From: an uncultured Phocaeicola sp.
GTDB taxonomy: Bacteria > Bacteroidota > Bacteroidia > Bacteroidales > Bacteroidaceae
Reading direction: 5' to 3'
Length of the DNA stretch: 64,000 nucleotides
Assembly: GCA_944320815.1 (NCBI GenBank)
Contig: CALUIZ010000009.1
Span: 1-64,000, forward strand
In this document: positions 45,374 to 55,113 of the stretch, in pieces
Layout of the letters: the number at the start of each line of letters is the position of its first letter
How positions within the stretch are numbered: the first letter of the stretch is position 1
The notes under the pieces: model-generated
Seen by the model: only the letters and a program-made list of their open reading frames with translations
The model's database searches: none
What the model was told of the DNA's origin: nothing
Translations under genes and position numbers: made by a program

Positions 45374-46195
45374 TTATTTGTTTGCGGCGGCAAGAACCTC
45401 GTCATAGAACGCGTTGCATGCGTCGGCAAAAGTGTCTGCCTGCTGATAGTCTAATACAGGAATGTTCAGACTGCGGGCATAGTCCATCACATTCTGGTTT
45501 ACGGTCTCACTGTTCTGAACAACTCCGTCGGAGTAGGTGACCGCCAGCTTGTTCAGGTTTTCAAAATCCACCGGAGAGTGGATCATCTTTACATCCTTTG
45601 AAGTAATCTCCTTGAGAAGGAGCTGTTTCGTGAAGTTGGGAGCCAATGCCGACTTGAACCCTTCTCCATAGACAGAATAGACGACTTTGGAGTCGCGGAA
45701 AGAGGGCTCATCGTAGTAGGCTTTCTTTATATAGAGCGGCACCATTGCGGTCATCCATCCATGACAGTGAATCACATCGGGACACCAGCGTAGCTTCTTT
45801 ACCGTTTCCAATACGCCCCGCGCATAGAAGATGGCCCGTTCGCCGTTGTCTTCGTAGTCTTTTCCGTTTTCATCGGTTGTCATCAGCCGGTGCTGGAAAT
45901 AGTCGTCATTGTCAATGAAATACACCTGACGACGTGCAGCCTGTATGGAAGCAACCTTGATGATCAGCGGATGGTCCGTGTCGTCAATGATGAGATTCAT
46001 CCCCGACAGGCGGATGACTTCATGCAGCTGGTTGCGGCGTTCGTTGATGATTCCCCATTTCGGCATGAAAGTTCTGATTTCGCATCCCTTTTCCTGAATG
46101 GCCTGGGGAAGGTTTTGTCCGATTAATGCAAGTTCGCTTTCTGGTACGTACGGAGTGATTTCTTGTGTAATGAATAAAACTTTTTTTGCGCTCAT
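45374..46195 (-). CDS. Lone GT5 N-terminal domain (glycogen/starch synthase-like)
   Basis: A 273-residue protein resembling only the N-terminal Rossmann half of GT5 glycogen synthases: VLFITQEITPYVPES, then YARGVLETVKKLRWCPDVIHCHGWMTA. Full-length glycogen synthases have about 480 residues and a second domain carrying further catalytic residues, which is missing here without any sign of frameshift. It may therefore be non-catalytic, a binding or regulatory relative, or work with a partner. A -7 box (CAAAATTA on plus, 46227-46234) precedes it. It shares a probable operon with the DUF4270 lipoprotein. Confidence 0.85.
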   Translation of the reverse strand: MSAKKVLFITQEITPYVPESELALIGQNLPQAIQEKGCEIRTFMPKWGIINERRNQLHEVIRLSGMNLIIDDTDHPLIIKVASIQAARRQVYFIDNDDYFQHRLMTTDENGKDYEDNGERAIFYARGVLETVKKLRWCPDVIHCHGWMTAMVPLYIKKAYYDEPSFRDSKVVYSVYGEGFKSALAPNFTKQLLLKEITSKDVKMIHSPVDFENLNKLAVTYSDGVVQNSETVNQNVMDYARSLNIPVLDYQQADTFADACNAFYDEVLAAANK

Positions 46196-46336
46196 ATTTG
46201 TTTCTACTTACTCAAAATAGGTTGTGCAAAATTACTAAAAAATGGTGTAAAATGCGCCTGTTCCCTCGTTTATTATTCCTTATAGTATGTTAACATGTTG
46301 ATTTATAGCGCGGTAAATGCGTGTTCAAGATACATT

Positions 46337-46534
46337 TTTTTATGAAGACGACAGGATTTCCGGCCGCTTGGCTTCGATGCCCTGAAATATCGGCTTGTTT
46401 CAGACAAGACATGCGGCTGTTTTCTTTCAGACAAGCGGCTGTTTCGGAGAAGGCATGCGGCATGTCCGGCATGTGTCTGCCTGCGGATTTCCGGATGCCT
46501 GATTGCATGCACATCCGAAAGAAAATTCTGTTTC
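46337..46534. repeat. Degenerate ~22-bp tandem repeat, locus D
   Basis: The longest array of the family. Units start at 46381, 46403, 46425 and 46447, with cores CGGCTTGTTT, GCGGCTGTTTT, GCGGCTGTTTC and GCGGCATGTCC in register; weaker units continue to 46534 and back to about 46337. It lies in the 411-base gap between the GT5-like gene and panC. Otherwise that gap holds only the -7 box at 46227-46234 and a TTACTTTG before panC. Confidence 0.65.
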
Positions 46535-46606
46535 CGTTTCATTATCTGCCAAATAAATAGTTACTTTGCACCCGTTTTTAGAATCGATTAAAAACTGAGG
46601 AATAAA

Positions 46607-47458
46607 ATGAAGTTAGTTCAAACGATTAAAGAGCTCCGTGCCGAGCTGGAACCTCTGCGCGAGGAAGGCAAGACTGTCGGGCTGGTTCCGACGATGGGAG
46701 CTTTGCATGCAGGTCACGCTTCATTGGTGAAACGCGCCGTAGCCGAAAATGATGTGGTGGTGGTCAGTGATTTTGTCAACCCTACACAGTTCAATGACAA
46801 GAATGATTTGTTGAAATATCCCCGTACGCTTGATGCAGACTGCAAGCTGCTTGAAGAGTTTGGGGCGGATTTCGTGTTCGCTCCCTCCGTGGAGGAAATC
46901 TATCCCGAACCGGACACGCGCATGTTCAGCTATCCTCCTCTTGACACGGTGATGGAGGGGAAGTATCGTCCGGGACACTTCAACGGAGTCTGCCAGATTG
47001 TGAGCAAGCTGTTTATGATTGTGGAGCCTACGCGGGCTTATTTCGGTGAAAAAGATTTCCAGCAGCTGGCCATCGTGCGTGAGATGGTGCGCAAGTACCC
47101 GTTCGACCTGCAGATTGTAGGGTGTCCGATTGTGCGCGAAGATGATGGACTGGCTTTGAGCAGCCGTAACGCACGTCTCACTCCTGAGCAGCGCAGACAG
47201 GCACTGCAGATTTCGAAGGCATTGTTCACGAGTGTCGATTACGGGAAGACGCATGTGCTGTCTGAAACGAAGCGTTTTGTGGAAGATTGTATCGGCCGTG
47301 CCGAGGGACTTCGTCTGGAATACTTTGAAATCGTGGACGGCAACACGCTGCAGCCCGTGCATGCGTGGGATGAAAGCGGCTACATCGTGGGCTGCATTAC
47401 CGTGTTCTGCGGTGATGTCCGCCTGATAGACAACATCAAATACAAGTGTAAGGAATAA
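46607..47458 (+). CDS. panC: Pantothenate synthetase
   Basis: Joins pantoate and beta-alanine using ATP to form pantothenate (vitamin B5); 283 residues. The nucleotide-binding signature [13 protein letters not shown] is at about 29-41, followed by [17 protein letters not shown] and [17 protein letters not shown]. Length is normal. It is followed after five bases by panD, giving a two-gene operon for beta-alanine supply and use. Confidence 0.97.
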   Translation: MKLVQTIKELRAELEPLREEGKTVGLVPTMGALHAGHASLVKRAVAENDVVVVSDFVNPTQFNDKNDLLKYPRTLDADCKLLEEFGADFVFAPSVEEIYPEPDTRMFSYPPLDTVMEGKYRPGHFNGVCQIVSKLFMIVEPTRAYFGEKDFQQLAIVREMVRKYPFDLQIVGCPIVREDDGLALSSRNARLTPEQRRQALQISKALFTSVDYGKTHVLSETKRFVEDCIGRAEGLRLEYFEIVDGNTLQPVHAWDESGYIVGCITVFCGDVRLIDNIKYKCKE

Positions 47459-47463
47459 GGGTC

Positions 47464-47814
47464 ATGATGATTGAAGTATTGAAATCGAAGCTGCACTGTG
47501 TGACGGTGACCGAAGCCAATCTGAATTACATGGGGAGCATCACCATCGATGAGGACCTGATGGATGCCGCGAACATGATTGCGGGCGAGAAGGTGCAGAT
47601 AGTCGACAACAACAACGGCGAACGTTTCGAGACATACATCATCAAGGGAAGACGCGGTTCCGGCTGTATCTGTCTGAACGGGGCTGCTGCCCGCAAGGTG
47701 CAGGTGGGCGATGTGGTGATAATAATGTCGTATGCGCTGATGGATTTCGAAGAGGCGAAGCGTTTCAAGCCGACGGTGGTCTTTCCGGATGCGGTTACCA
47801 ACAGACTGGTCTGA
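47464..47814 (+). CDS. panD: Aspartate 1-decarboxylase
   Basis: Pyruvoyl enzyme producing beta-alanine from aspartate; 116 residues made as a proenzyme. The self-cleavage site is Gly24-Ser25 in NYMGSITID, which fits the usual position if the first ATG (47464) is used rather than the adjacent ATG. The lysine of LKSKLH and the later [10 protein letters not shown] are typical. It is coupled to panC and ends at a long bidirectional terminator. Confidence 0.97.
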   Translation: MMIEVLKSKLHCVTVTEANLNYMGSITIDEDLMDAANMIAGEKVQIVDNNNGERFETYIIKGRRGSGCICLNGAAARKVQVGDVVIIMSYALMDFEEAKRFKPTVVFPDAVTNRLV

Positions 47815-47829
47815 AAAGTCATGATATAA

Positions 47830-47885
47830 AAAGACGGGGTGTCCCGGAGTGAGAATCAGCATTCACTCCGGGACACCCCGTCTTT
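47830..47885. terminator. Bidirectional terminator between panD and fbp
   Basis: A perfect 22-bp stem (47830-47851 with 47864-47885), 12-nt loop, with A-run and T-run on opposite sides. It serves both convergent genes. Confidence 0.92.
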
Positions 47886-47918
47886 ATTGAAGCGGAAAGG
47901 TTTTCCCGCTTTTCTTGC

Positions 47919-49916
47919 TCAGACGGCTCTTTCTTTCATCAGTCCGTTCTGGTAAGCCACGAGCAACTTCTTCAAGTCCTTGATCTGGACTATCAGTTCA
48001 CGTCCCTTGTCGGTGTCCTTCACCATCATGCGCTTGCTGCTGAGTTCCACTATCTGTGTGGTCGATTTGATGTCGATACCTTCTTCGATGGCTCTTTGTG
48101 TGGAAGTGAACGGTTCATGCTGCACCAGTTCAAACCCGCGTGAATGATAAACCAGCGTATATCCCGCAATCCCCGTTTCAGGCTGATAGGCTTTCGAGAA
48201 CCCTCCGTCGATGACCATCAGTTTGCCGTTGGCTTTGATGGGCTTTTCTCCTTTCACGGCTTTCACGGGCACGTGTCCGTTGATGATGTGCCGGTGTTCC
48301 CCTTCCACTCCGAACTCGTCCATAATCATGTCGCAGATGTCTTCGCGGTCACGCAGTTCGTAATAGTGGCCTTTCGTTTCCTTTTGAATCTCCTTGTCGG
48401 TGAGGAAGTATCGTTCGAATGTGGCCATCTTGCTTTTGTCGAATGCCGGAGAATTCTTTCCGCACCATAGATACCACACGAAATCTACGGCGAATGCCTT
48501 TTCCGGGTTGTCGTTTTCCGCAAAATAGGCGGTGCGGATGAGTTGTCCCACACGGTCGAGGAGATTTTTCCCCTTGAACTTTTCTCCCAATATATCCACT
48601 TCTTTCAGCGTACCGTCTGCGTTGAGTGGCATGGAGGCATGGAACAGCAGATTTGAATTGCATACATTATACATGCATCCGTAGCGGAACAGGCACTTCA
48701 TGTGTTTTTTCAGCTTTTCACTGCTCACGAATGAATAGTGGAGCTTTGAAACAATCTCCTTTTCTTCATCGGTCAGTCGGTAGGGGTCGGCTGGATCGAT
48801 AGTCGGGAAATGGCAGTCGCGCATTTCGTATTCTTTTCCGTCCAGGGTAAACACTTTCCGGTTGAAGTCGATGTGATGCAGCAGCAGACGGTCTTCCATC
48901 TCGAATTCCGGACGGCGTCGGATAGTCCCGGCTTCCAGTTTGAGCTGGATGACGGTGATAGCCTTGTGCATCTGGGCAATCAGCCGGATGGTCTTTTCAT
49001 TGTATGCACTTGATGTCTGGTCTATTTTCGGCAGGAAAAATTCGCATGGGTCATCGGCATATGTTTCCATGGCGAAAGTGGCGAGGGGCAGCAGATTGAT
49101 GCCGTATCCGTCCTCGATTGCAGAAAGGTTGCCGTAGCGCATAGCCATGCGCAGCACGTTGGCGATGTTGCAGTCGTTTCCTGCTGCGGCACCCATCCAG
49201 AGGATGTCATGGTTTCCCCATTGTATGTCGAAATTATGGTAGTCACACAGAATGTCCATAATGGCATGTGGGCCGGGGCCGCGGTCGAAAATGTCGCCCA
49301 GGATATGAAGTGAATCAATGGTGAGACGCTGTATCAGATTGCAGAGAGCAATGATGAAGTCATCCGCCCGGTACGTGTCGATGATTGTACTGATAATGAC
49401 ATTGATGTATGCCTGCTTGTTCGGGTCCATGCTGCTTTCGTGGAGCAGCTCCTGGATGATGTAGGAAAACTCTTTCGGGAGAGCCTTGCGCACTTTGGAA
49501 CGGGTATATTTCGATGATACGTTCTGGCACACTTTTACCAGTTGGTTCAGGGTAATCACATACCAGTCTTCCAGTTCCGTTTCCTTTTCCTTGACAAGCT
49601 GGAGTTTCTGTTCCGGATAATAAATCAGAGTGCAGAGCTCCTTTTTTTCCATCTCGCGCAGCGTGTTCCCGAATATTTCGTTCACTTTCCGTTTGATGGC
49701 ACCCGATGCGTTCCGCAACACATGCTGGAATGCTTCATATTCCCCGTGAAGGTCGGCCAGAAAGTGTTCAGTTCCTTTGGGGAGATTCAGTATCGCTTCC
49801 AGATTGATGATTTCGGTGCTGGCATCGGCGATAGTGGGGAAATTGTGCGACAGTAAGTCGAGATAGCGGCTGTCCTGCTTTATTATTTCCGGAGTTATTT
49901 GTTTATAATCTTTCAT
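47919..49916 (-). CDS. fbp: Class III fructose-1,6-bisphosphatase
   Basis: Gluconeogenic phosphatase, 665 residues, of the long metallophosphatase class first known from Firmicutes. Metal-binding motifs are visible: LADLHGEYEAF, LGDIFDRGPGPHAIM and WGNHDILWMGA, with later INGHVPVKAVKGE. I chose the ATG at 49916 (MKDYKQITPE); an upstream ATG would add six residues. It has its own promoter at 49944-49974. Confidence 0.95.
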   Translation of the reverse strand: MKDYKQITPEIIKQDSRYLDLLSHNFPTIADASTEIINLEAILNLPKGTEHFLADLHGEYEAFQHVLRNASGAIKRKVNEIFGNTLREMEKKELCTLIYYPEQKLQLVKEKETELEDWYVITLNQLVKVCQNVSSKYTRSKVRKALPKEFSYIIQELLHESSMDPNKQAYINVIISTIIDTYRADDFIIALCNLIQRLTIDSLHILGDIFDRGPGPHAIMDILCDYHNFDIQWGNHDILWMGAAAGNDCNIANVLRMAMRYGNLSAIEDGYGINLLPLATFAMETYADDPCEFFLPKIDQTSSAYNEKTIRLIAQMHKAITVIQLKLEAGTIRRRPEFEMEDRLLLHHIDFNRKVFTLDGKEYEMRDCHFPTIDPADPYRLTDEEKEIVSKLHYSFVSSEKLKKHMKCLFRYGCMYNVCNSNLLFHASMPLNADGTLKEVDILGEKFKGKNLLDRVGQLIRTAYFAENDNPEKAFAVDFVWYLWCGKNSPAFDKSKMATFERYFLTDKEIQKETKGHYYELRDREDICDMIMDEFGVEGEHRHIINGHVPVKAVKGEKPIKANGKLMVIDGGFSKAYQPETGIAGYTLVYHSRGFELVQHEPFTSTQRAIEEGIDIKSTTQIVELSSKRMMVKDTDKGRELIVQIKDLKKLLVAYQNGLMKERAV

Positions 49917-49943
49917 AGCATGTCTTTTTGTCATTTTATGCTA

Positions 49944-49974
49944 CAAAGATAAGGACTTTAGTTAATAAAACAAT
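49944..49974 (-). promoter_or_regulatory. fbp promoter
   Basis: CAAAGATA (49944-49951) with CAAT (49971-49974) 19 bases further; on the coding strand ATTG-N19-TATCTTTG. Confidence 0.6.
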
Positions 49975-50070
49975 ATCTGTCGCTTCCTTTTGTTTGTCCT
50001 GTGGAGAGTGAAGAATCGTCTATGCACTGAAAGCACAGCCAGAATCTTCACTCTTCATTTTATTCTTCAT

Positions 50071-51429
50071 TTATTCCGGTATGAGACCGATGTGCTTCTC
50101 TCTTCTCGGAGCCGGATGTTTCTTCATCCACTCCTTCAACAATGCTCTGTGCTGATCCAACACTTCCGCATAAGCGGATTCAACCGCAAGATTCCTCATC
50201 TCTCCCCGGTCCGTTTCCATATCAAACAGCTGTTCACGGTATTTCCCTTTATCGTAAAGTACATATTTGTAACGGGGCGTACGGAGCATCCAGCCCAGCG
50301 TACCGCTTGTCTGGTTGAAATTTGTCTCTGTCACCACATACGGCTGATGCGCTCTTTCCGGAATACCTGCCTCGGCTATTTCGCGGAAACTGACTCCCTG
50401 GCGACCGGAAGGTACGTCAATCCCTGCCCAGTCGCACACGCTTGGCATAAAATCCACCGCATTGTTCACCAGCTGCGGCAGCACCTTTCCGGCATTCCTC
50501 CCTCCCGGAAGGCAAACAATCAGGGGAATGTTCGCCACTTCTTCATAAAGCACGGTTTTCTGGTTCCACTGATGCGCGCCGCACCCGTCGCCATGGTCGC
50601 TGGTAAACACGATGACCGTATTCTTCCACAAATCCTGCCTGTCTATTTCATCGACAATTTTCCCTATCTCCGCATCCACAGCCTCCACAAGACGAAAGTA
50701 AGCGTTGCGGTAACGCCGCCAGTCATCGGGCGAGAAATCCTGGGTCGGATAGAGCGCATAACTCTGCTTTTTTTCAAAAGCGAGCACGCTCGCATCGTAA
50801 GGATTCACCGCGAAATTGACGGGAAGATTAGGACACTTCTCCACTGATTCCGGCTCTTCAACTTCCGCATACGGTGTATTCTGATGACGGGCATATTCGC
50901 ATATGTTGTGCGGATTGGTAAAAGATGCTACCAGAAAGAACGGAGACTGTGGCCTGTCCTTCAGAAACTTCACACATGATTCCGCCAAGCCGATGTCCCC
51001 ATTCATACTTATCCGATGAAAGCCGAAGGAGAACTCGGACGGAAGAGAAACGGTATGCGCATGCCACTTGCCCGCATAAGCGCAATAATACCCTCCGTTC
51101 GTCATCAATGTTCCCAATGTGCGTTCTTTCAGCGAATCAGGAATAGGCAAATCGTTCTCCACCGTTCCTATTTCGCTTGGCATATAGCCTGTAAACATGG
51201 AAGAGCGCGTAGGACCGCTCAACGGCATTCCGCAATAAGCGTTCTCGAACCGGACACCATGTGCAGCCAGGCGGTCCATGTTCGGAGTTTTCAGTTCTGT
51301 GTTACCCGCACAGCTCATGGCCGTAGCGCATTGCTGGTCGGTCATAATGTAAATGATGTTCGGACGGTCCTGCGCAAACAAAGCGGCGGGAGCGACCGTA
51401 CCGGCCAATAAGAAAGACTTTGCATTCAT
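50071..51429 (-). CDS. Serine-type sulfatase, last gene of the heparan sulfate locus
   Basis: A 452-residue exported family S1 sulfatase (signal peptide MNAKSFLLAGTVAPAALFAQ). The nucleophile motif is SGPTRSSMFTG with Ser71, which must be converted to formylglycine by the radical-SAM enzyme anSME, not by FGE. The metal site IIYIMTDQQ and the later TSDHGDGCGAH are intact. Position next to heparin lyases suggests action on heparan sulfate oligosaccharides (N-, 2-O- or 6-O-sulfate); the position cleaved cannot be read from the sequence. It starts 17 bases after the heparinase gene ends. Confidence 0.88.
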   Translation of the reverse strand: MNAKSFLLAGTVAPAALFAQDRPNIIYIMTDQQCATAMSCAGNTELKTPNMDRLAAHGVRFENAYCGMPLSGPTRSSMFTGYMPSEIGTVENDLPIPDSLKERTLGTLMTNGGYYCAYAGKWHAHTVSLPSEFSFGFHRISMNGDIGLAESCVKFLKDRPQSPFFLVASFTNPHNICEYARHQNTPYAEVEEPESVEKCPNLPVNFAVNPYDASVLAFEKKQSYALYPTQDFSPDDWRRYRNAYFRLVEAVDAEIGKIVDEIDRQDLWKNTVIVFTSDHGDGCGAHQWNQKTVLYEEVANIPLIVCLPGGRNAGKVLPQLVNNAVDFMPSVCDWAGIDVPSGRQGVSFREIAEAGIPERAHQPYVVTETNFNQTSGTLGWMLRTPRYKYVLYDKGKYREQLFDMETDRGEMRNLAVESAYAEVLDQHRALLKEWMKKHPAPRREKHIGLIPE

Positions 51430-51445
51430 ATCCAATAAATTTTTA

Positions 51446-53932
51446 CTAATATACATAATTTCCTTCAGGAGTCAAATCTACACAAGATTGTTTTTTCCCG
51501 TCCTCCACCAGCACACTTTCTTTCAAACCCACTGTCAAGGACGAGCTGCCATAGTCCACCGAAAGCCAGGCAGGCCTGTCGGTTCGAAGTTCGGCATGGA
51601 TTTCCACATTGCCCGCTTTCCACGTTCCTTCGCCGGTTCGTTCCAACGGAATCAGCTCCTGCCCCTTGTCGCCCATTCTGATAACCGTCAGGAAACGCAT
51701 GTCCTTCACTTTCGTCCGGTTTGTGAACGTAGCATGATATTCAGGAGGCGTACCGTCTTTATACTTTTTCTTGAAATCAACGGCAGGCGAAAAGAACCGG
51801 TCAGTCTGGTCCGCCTGCAGAGGGACACTTCCGAACACATCGGCACAGGCCACACTGCGCTCCGTATGCAGGTCTAGAGTCTGAGAGCCAGACAGGACGC
51901 TTTTGGCTACCGTATGGAGCAGCAGGTTCCATTCTGACTCCCGGTTTGCCTGAAGCACGTCATAAATCACCACAACGTCCGGACGCACAAACACCAGATG
52001 ACGCTCGTATTTTTTCATGCCCGAATCGCCGAAACCGAAGTGAGAGTCCTGGGAAATTCCGTTCTTCTTCAGAAGTTCCCGGAACTGACTATCCGTAACG
52101 GAACGATACGCATGGCTCGCGTCACCGCATACATACGACAGCGCACTTCCCTCCAGATGCCGTTTTATCCATCCGTAGCCTTCGTGACCGAAAGCCTGTC
52201 CACATCCGTTGAGCAGAATTGTATTATGCGCACGCGTATGCCGATAAGAAGTCAGTGAATGCGGGTCGGCGAATGAAGTGTAGTATCCTGTAGAATAAAA
52301 CAGACGTTCCCCCTTGCGCGAGATGTTGAAACTGTTCTGGTTCGCATGCATATGTCCTTTCGCGCCGAAAGGCGAAGAACGGAAAAACACGGTGGCATCC
52401 CGTTCCGGATACAGTACATCAGTATGCATGGCCATTGTACCTACACCTGTAAAGACCTTGTCCTGCGGCAATGACTCCGGCTCCACGGCATCGGCTTCCG
52501 TAAGGCAGACATCATTCACAATCTGGTACCATGGCTCTATCTTCGCTAGTGGTTTCTTCCAGTAATCCTCTCCAAGTTCATCACCGAAGAAACTCCCTGT
52601 GGGTTTCAACGAACTGAAAAGACGATACACCGCCTTCGGGTCGTTTTCCTCACAGCCGAGCACCAGCATTTCCGAACGGCCTTTCAAACTTCCGGTAGCC
52701 ACCCGCTCGTGCATATCCCCGAATCCGGAAACGGGAGCCGCCACAGGAGAGAAGTAAATGAAATAGTCCGGCAGGTTACGATACCATCCGGAACGGAAAA
52801 CATCAATCTTCCCTATTTTCTTCAACAGGAGTGCCATATCTACAATTGCACTCTGGTTTACACTGTAATAACCTTCGCCTTCCGCCCATCCGCCGTCCTG
52901 CGTGGCAAGATTCGGGAAACGCGCCACAAACAATCCGTAAGTGTAACGCAGCATCTCTTCAGCAGACTTCAGATGGCCCAATGTGGCTAAAGCCGCCGTA
53001 AAGTTCCCCGTAATCTCCATCTGCCAGAAATGATTTTCCACCTGACGGGCTTCGGTATATCCGGGCCAGCGTTCCAATCCCTCTTTCAATTGTCGGTCCA
53101 CCACCGAAAGAATAGCCTCCCTGACCGACTCGTCCAGTTGGTCATAAAGCATGTCATAGCCCAACGAAAGCGATGTAAGCACTTTTGAGCCGAGCAAATC
53201 ATATGTAGGCCATTGCAAAAGCACATCCGTCCGTTCAAGCAAGGCATCCAGCAGTTCTTGTTTTCCGGACAAGACATATCCCTCCAGCAGGGTCCTATAG
53301 ATTTTAGTCTCTTTTCCGGCCACCTGATTCAGGCGGCGCGCCTCCGCCGGATTCGCACTTTCCACCGGTCCGCGATAGATTTCCGCCTCGGAAGCTTTTT
53401 CCGCCTCACGGAGAATACGTTTGTAAAGCGGATGCGAAGGGGCCTCTTTCCGTATTGTCTCCATATCTCTTCCATAATTCATCACCCTCGGGTGAGTGGA
53501 AGACACATTACGGACAAACGATTCAAAATCAGGTGTGTCAATTCCTTCCGTTCCTTTCTTCACCTCGAAAGAAAAGACTCCCTGCGGAATGGCTTTACCG
53601 TTCTCCACAATTTCATAGGTCCAATACCAGACACCCGGTTCAAGCTTCCGGTGAGGGTTGAAGAAACAATACCGCTGCCCCATGCTCCGCATCGTCCCTT
53701 TCTCTGAGAAAGTAGAGTCCCTGCTGAGAAAAACATTATAGGTCACATCCTTCTTTTCCCAATATTTCACGGAAGGCCACAGTAAAGGAGTGGGGTTGAC
53801 CGAAACAGCTATTCCCTTCTGAGGATAAGGTGTCTTGCGCCATTCTTCATACAAACAGTCCGGCAACTGTGCCTGAACAAATCCGACATCCGCTAGCAGA
53901 CACACCAATATACAGTACACAAATCTTCTCAT
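51446..53932 (-). CDS. Heparinase II/III-type polysaccharide lyase with DUF4962 N-terminal domain
   Basis: An 828-residue secreted lyase; the start at 53932 gives the signal peptide MRRFVYCILVCLLADVGFVQAQ. The N-terminal part (about 25-430) is an immunoglobulin-like segment plus alpha/alpha toroid of the DUF4962 type, and the C-terminal part is a heparinase II/III beta-sandwich domain (with HANQNSFNISRKGERLFYSTGYY). The arrangement is that of Pedobacter heparinase II (PL21). It would cleave heparin and heparan sulfate by beta-elimination. Its position beside PL12 and GH88 supports this. Confidence 0.85.
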   Translation of the reverse strand: MRRFVYCILVCLLADVGFVQAQLPDCLYEEWRKTPYPQKGIAVSVNPTPLLWPSVKYWEKKDVTYNVFLSRDSTFSEKGTMRSMGQRYCFFNPHRKLEPGVWYWTYEIVENGKAIPQGVFSFEVKKGTEGIDTPDFESFVRNVSSTHPRVMNYGRDMETIRKEAPSHPLYKRILREAEKASEAEIYRGPVESANPAEARRLNQVAGKETKIYRTLLEGYVLSGKQELLDALLERTDVLLQWPTYDLLGSKVLTSLSLGYDMLYDQLDESVREAILSVVDRQLKEGLERWPGYTEARQVENHFWQMEITGNFTAALATLGHLKSAEEMLRYTYGLFVARFPNLATQDGGWAEGEGYYSVNQSAIVDMALLLKKIGKIDVFRSGWYRNLPDYFIYFSPVAAPVSGFGDMHERVATGSLKGRSEMLVLGCEENDPKAVYRLFSSLKPTGSFFGDELGEDYWKKPLAKIEPWYQIVNDVCLTEADAVEPESLPQDKVFTGVGTMAMHTDVLYPERDATVFFRSSPFGAKGHMHANQNSFNISRKGERLFYSTGYYTSFADPHSLTSYRHTRAHNTILLNGCGQAFGHEGYGWIKRHLEGSALSYVCGDASHAYRSVTDSQFRELLKKNGISQDSHFGFGDSGMKKYERHLVFVRPDVVVIYDVLQANRESEWNLLLHTVAKSVLSGSQTLDLHTERSVACADVFGSVPLQADQTDRFFSPAVDFKKKYKDGTPPEYHATFTNRTKVKDMRFLTVIRMGDKGQELIPLERTGEGTWKAGNVEIHAELRTDRPAWLSVDYGSSSLTVGLKESVLVEDGKKQSCVDLTPEGNYVY

Positions 53933-54157
53933 AAACGACAATGAATCAAAAGCTTTTTAAAAACGACAAACGAAGAATGGCGGACGAAGAACGGATACGC
54001 ACCAGTTCATCTCCCTGTTCTCCATCCTTCACTCTCCATTATAAAAACAATCTTTCTGACGATATTCTCAAAAACAATGGGAGAGAATCTGTATCTCCAG
54101 GTTAGAGATAAAGAATCCTCCTCGTCTTTCTGTGCTTTTCATGCTTTACGGGAGATT

Positions 54158-55102
54158 TTACTTACTCAAGAAAAGCGATGCCGCACCCAGACATCCCGCC
54201 CGGTTTCCCAAAGCGGCCGCAACGATACGTGTGTTGACCGCACAGTCGGGAATGGCATAACGGAACGTACGCTCGCTGACCTTCTTTATGTAGAACTCGC
54301 CCGACTCGGACAATCCCCCGCCGATAATGATTAGCTGGGGACTGAATATGTTGATGAAACCGGCTATTCCATGTCCGAGGAAATCGCAATGTTCGTCCAG
54401 ACTCTCTATGGCCAAGGCATTGTTCTCCTTATAAAGACGCACGATAAACTCACCGTTCACCTCATCAGAAGGAAAGTAAACACCGGCTTTCTCCGCCCGT
54501 TCGCAGAACCTGCGCACCAGCGCGGAAGCGGAAGCGTAATGTTCCAGACATCCCACCGAACCGCAGGCGCAACGTTCACCGTCAGCAATCAGAGGCACAT
54601 GACCCAACTCTGTTCCGCGGTTCGCAAAGCCGCTGAACAGCTTTCCGTCAATCAGCACCGCACCTCCTATTCCTGTCCCTACGGTGACGAACACGATATT
54701 TCTATAACCCTCACCCGCTCCGAACATCATTTCGCCAAGACCCATCATGTTCGCGTCATTGCCGAGACGCACCGGAAGGCCAGTGAACGACTCCATACGG
54801 TCTGCCAGAGCCAAGTTCTCCCAGCCCGCCAGATTCTCGGCTCCGCCAAGAACAATCCGTCCGGTCACGTCCACAATGCCCGGAGTGCCGACACCGATAC
54901 CTTCCGCCTTTACGCCAAGAGCGTTCGCAGCGGCCTTCATTTCTTCCACCGCCTTGCGGAGCTGGGCTATGATTGCATCAGCGGACACATCGGCGTGAGA
55001 GGGCAACCGACCTTGGGCGTGAAATGCCCCCTCATTGTCCACCAGAGCATACTTCACAGAAGTACCTCCCAAGTCAACTCCGATTACATATCTTTCTTTC
55101 AT
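54158..55102 (-). CDS. ROK-family sugar kinase
   Basis: A 314-residue cytoplasmic kinase of the ROK family. The phosphate-binding loop is GVDLGGTSVKYALVD, the catalytic Asp lies in LGNDANMMGLGE, and the zinc motif is CACGSVGCLEHYAS. I chose the ATG at 55102; the frame can also start at 55117, overlapping the previous stop. In this locus it most likely phosphorylates the amino sugar (glucosamine or N-acetylglucosamine) released from heparan sulfate, an inference from position. It sits between the DUF3604-like gene and the heparinase II-like lyase. Confidence 0.9.
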   Translation of the reverse strand: MKERYVIGVDLGGTSVKYALVDNEGAFHAQGRLPSHADVSADAIIAQLRKAVEEMKAAANALGVKAEGIGVGTPGIVDVTGRIVLGGAENLAGWENLALADRMESFTGLPVRLGNDANMMGLGEMMFGAGEGYRNIVFVTVGTGIGGAVLIDGKLFSGFANRGTELGHVPLIADGERCACGSVGCLEHYASASALVRRFCERAEKAGVYFPSDEVNGEFIVRLYKENNALAIESLDEHCDFLGHGIAGFINIFSPQLIIIGGGLSESGEFYIKKVSERTFRYAIPDCAVNTRIVAAALGNRAGCLGAASLFLSK

Positions 55103-55113
55103 GTCCACAGATG

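Noticed and set aside
46290-46560. Small protein-coding genes in the gap before panC
   Set aside because: Open frames on both strands are by-products of the repeat composition (locus D); there is no start signal or protein family resemblance.
50005-50054. Terminator after the last sulfatase gene
   Set aside because: A 10-bp stem (AGAGTGAAGA / TCTTCACTCT) is present, but there is no T-run on the side that would serve the sulfatase and the loop is 30 nt, so I do not call it a terminator.
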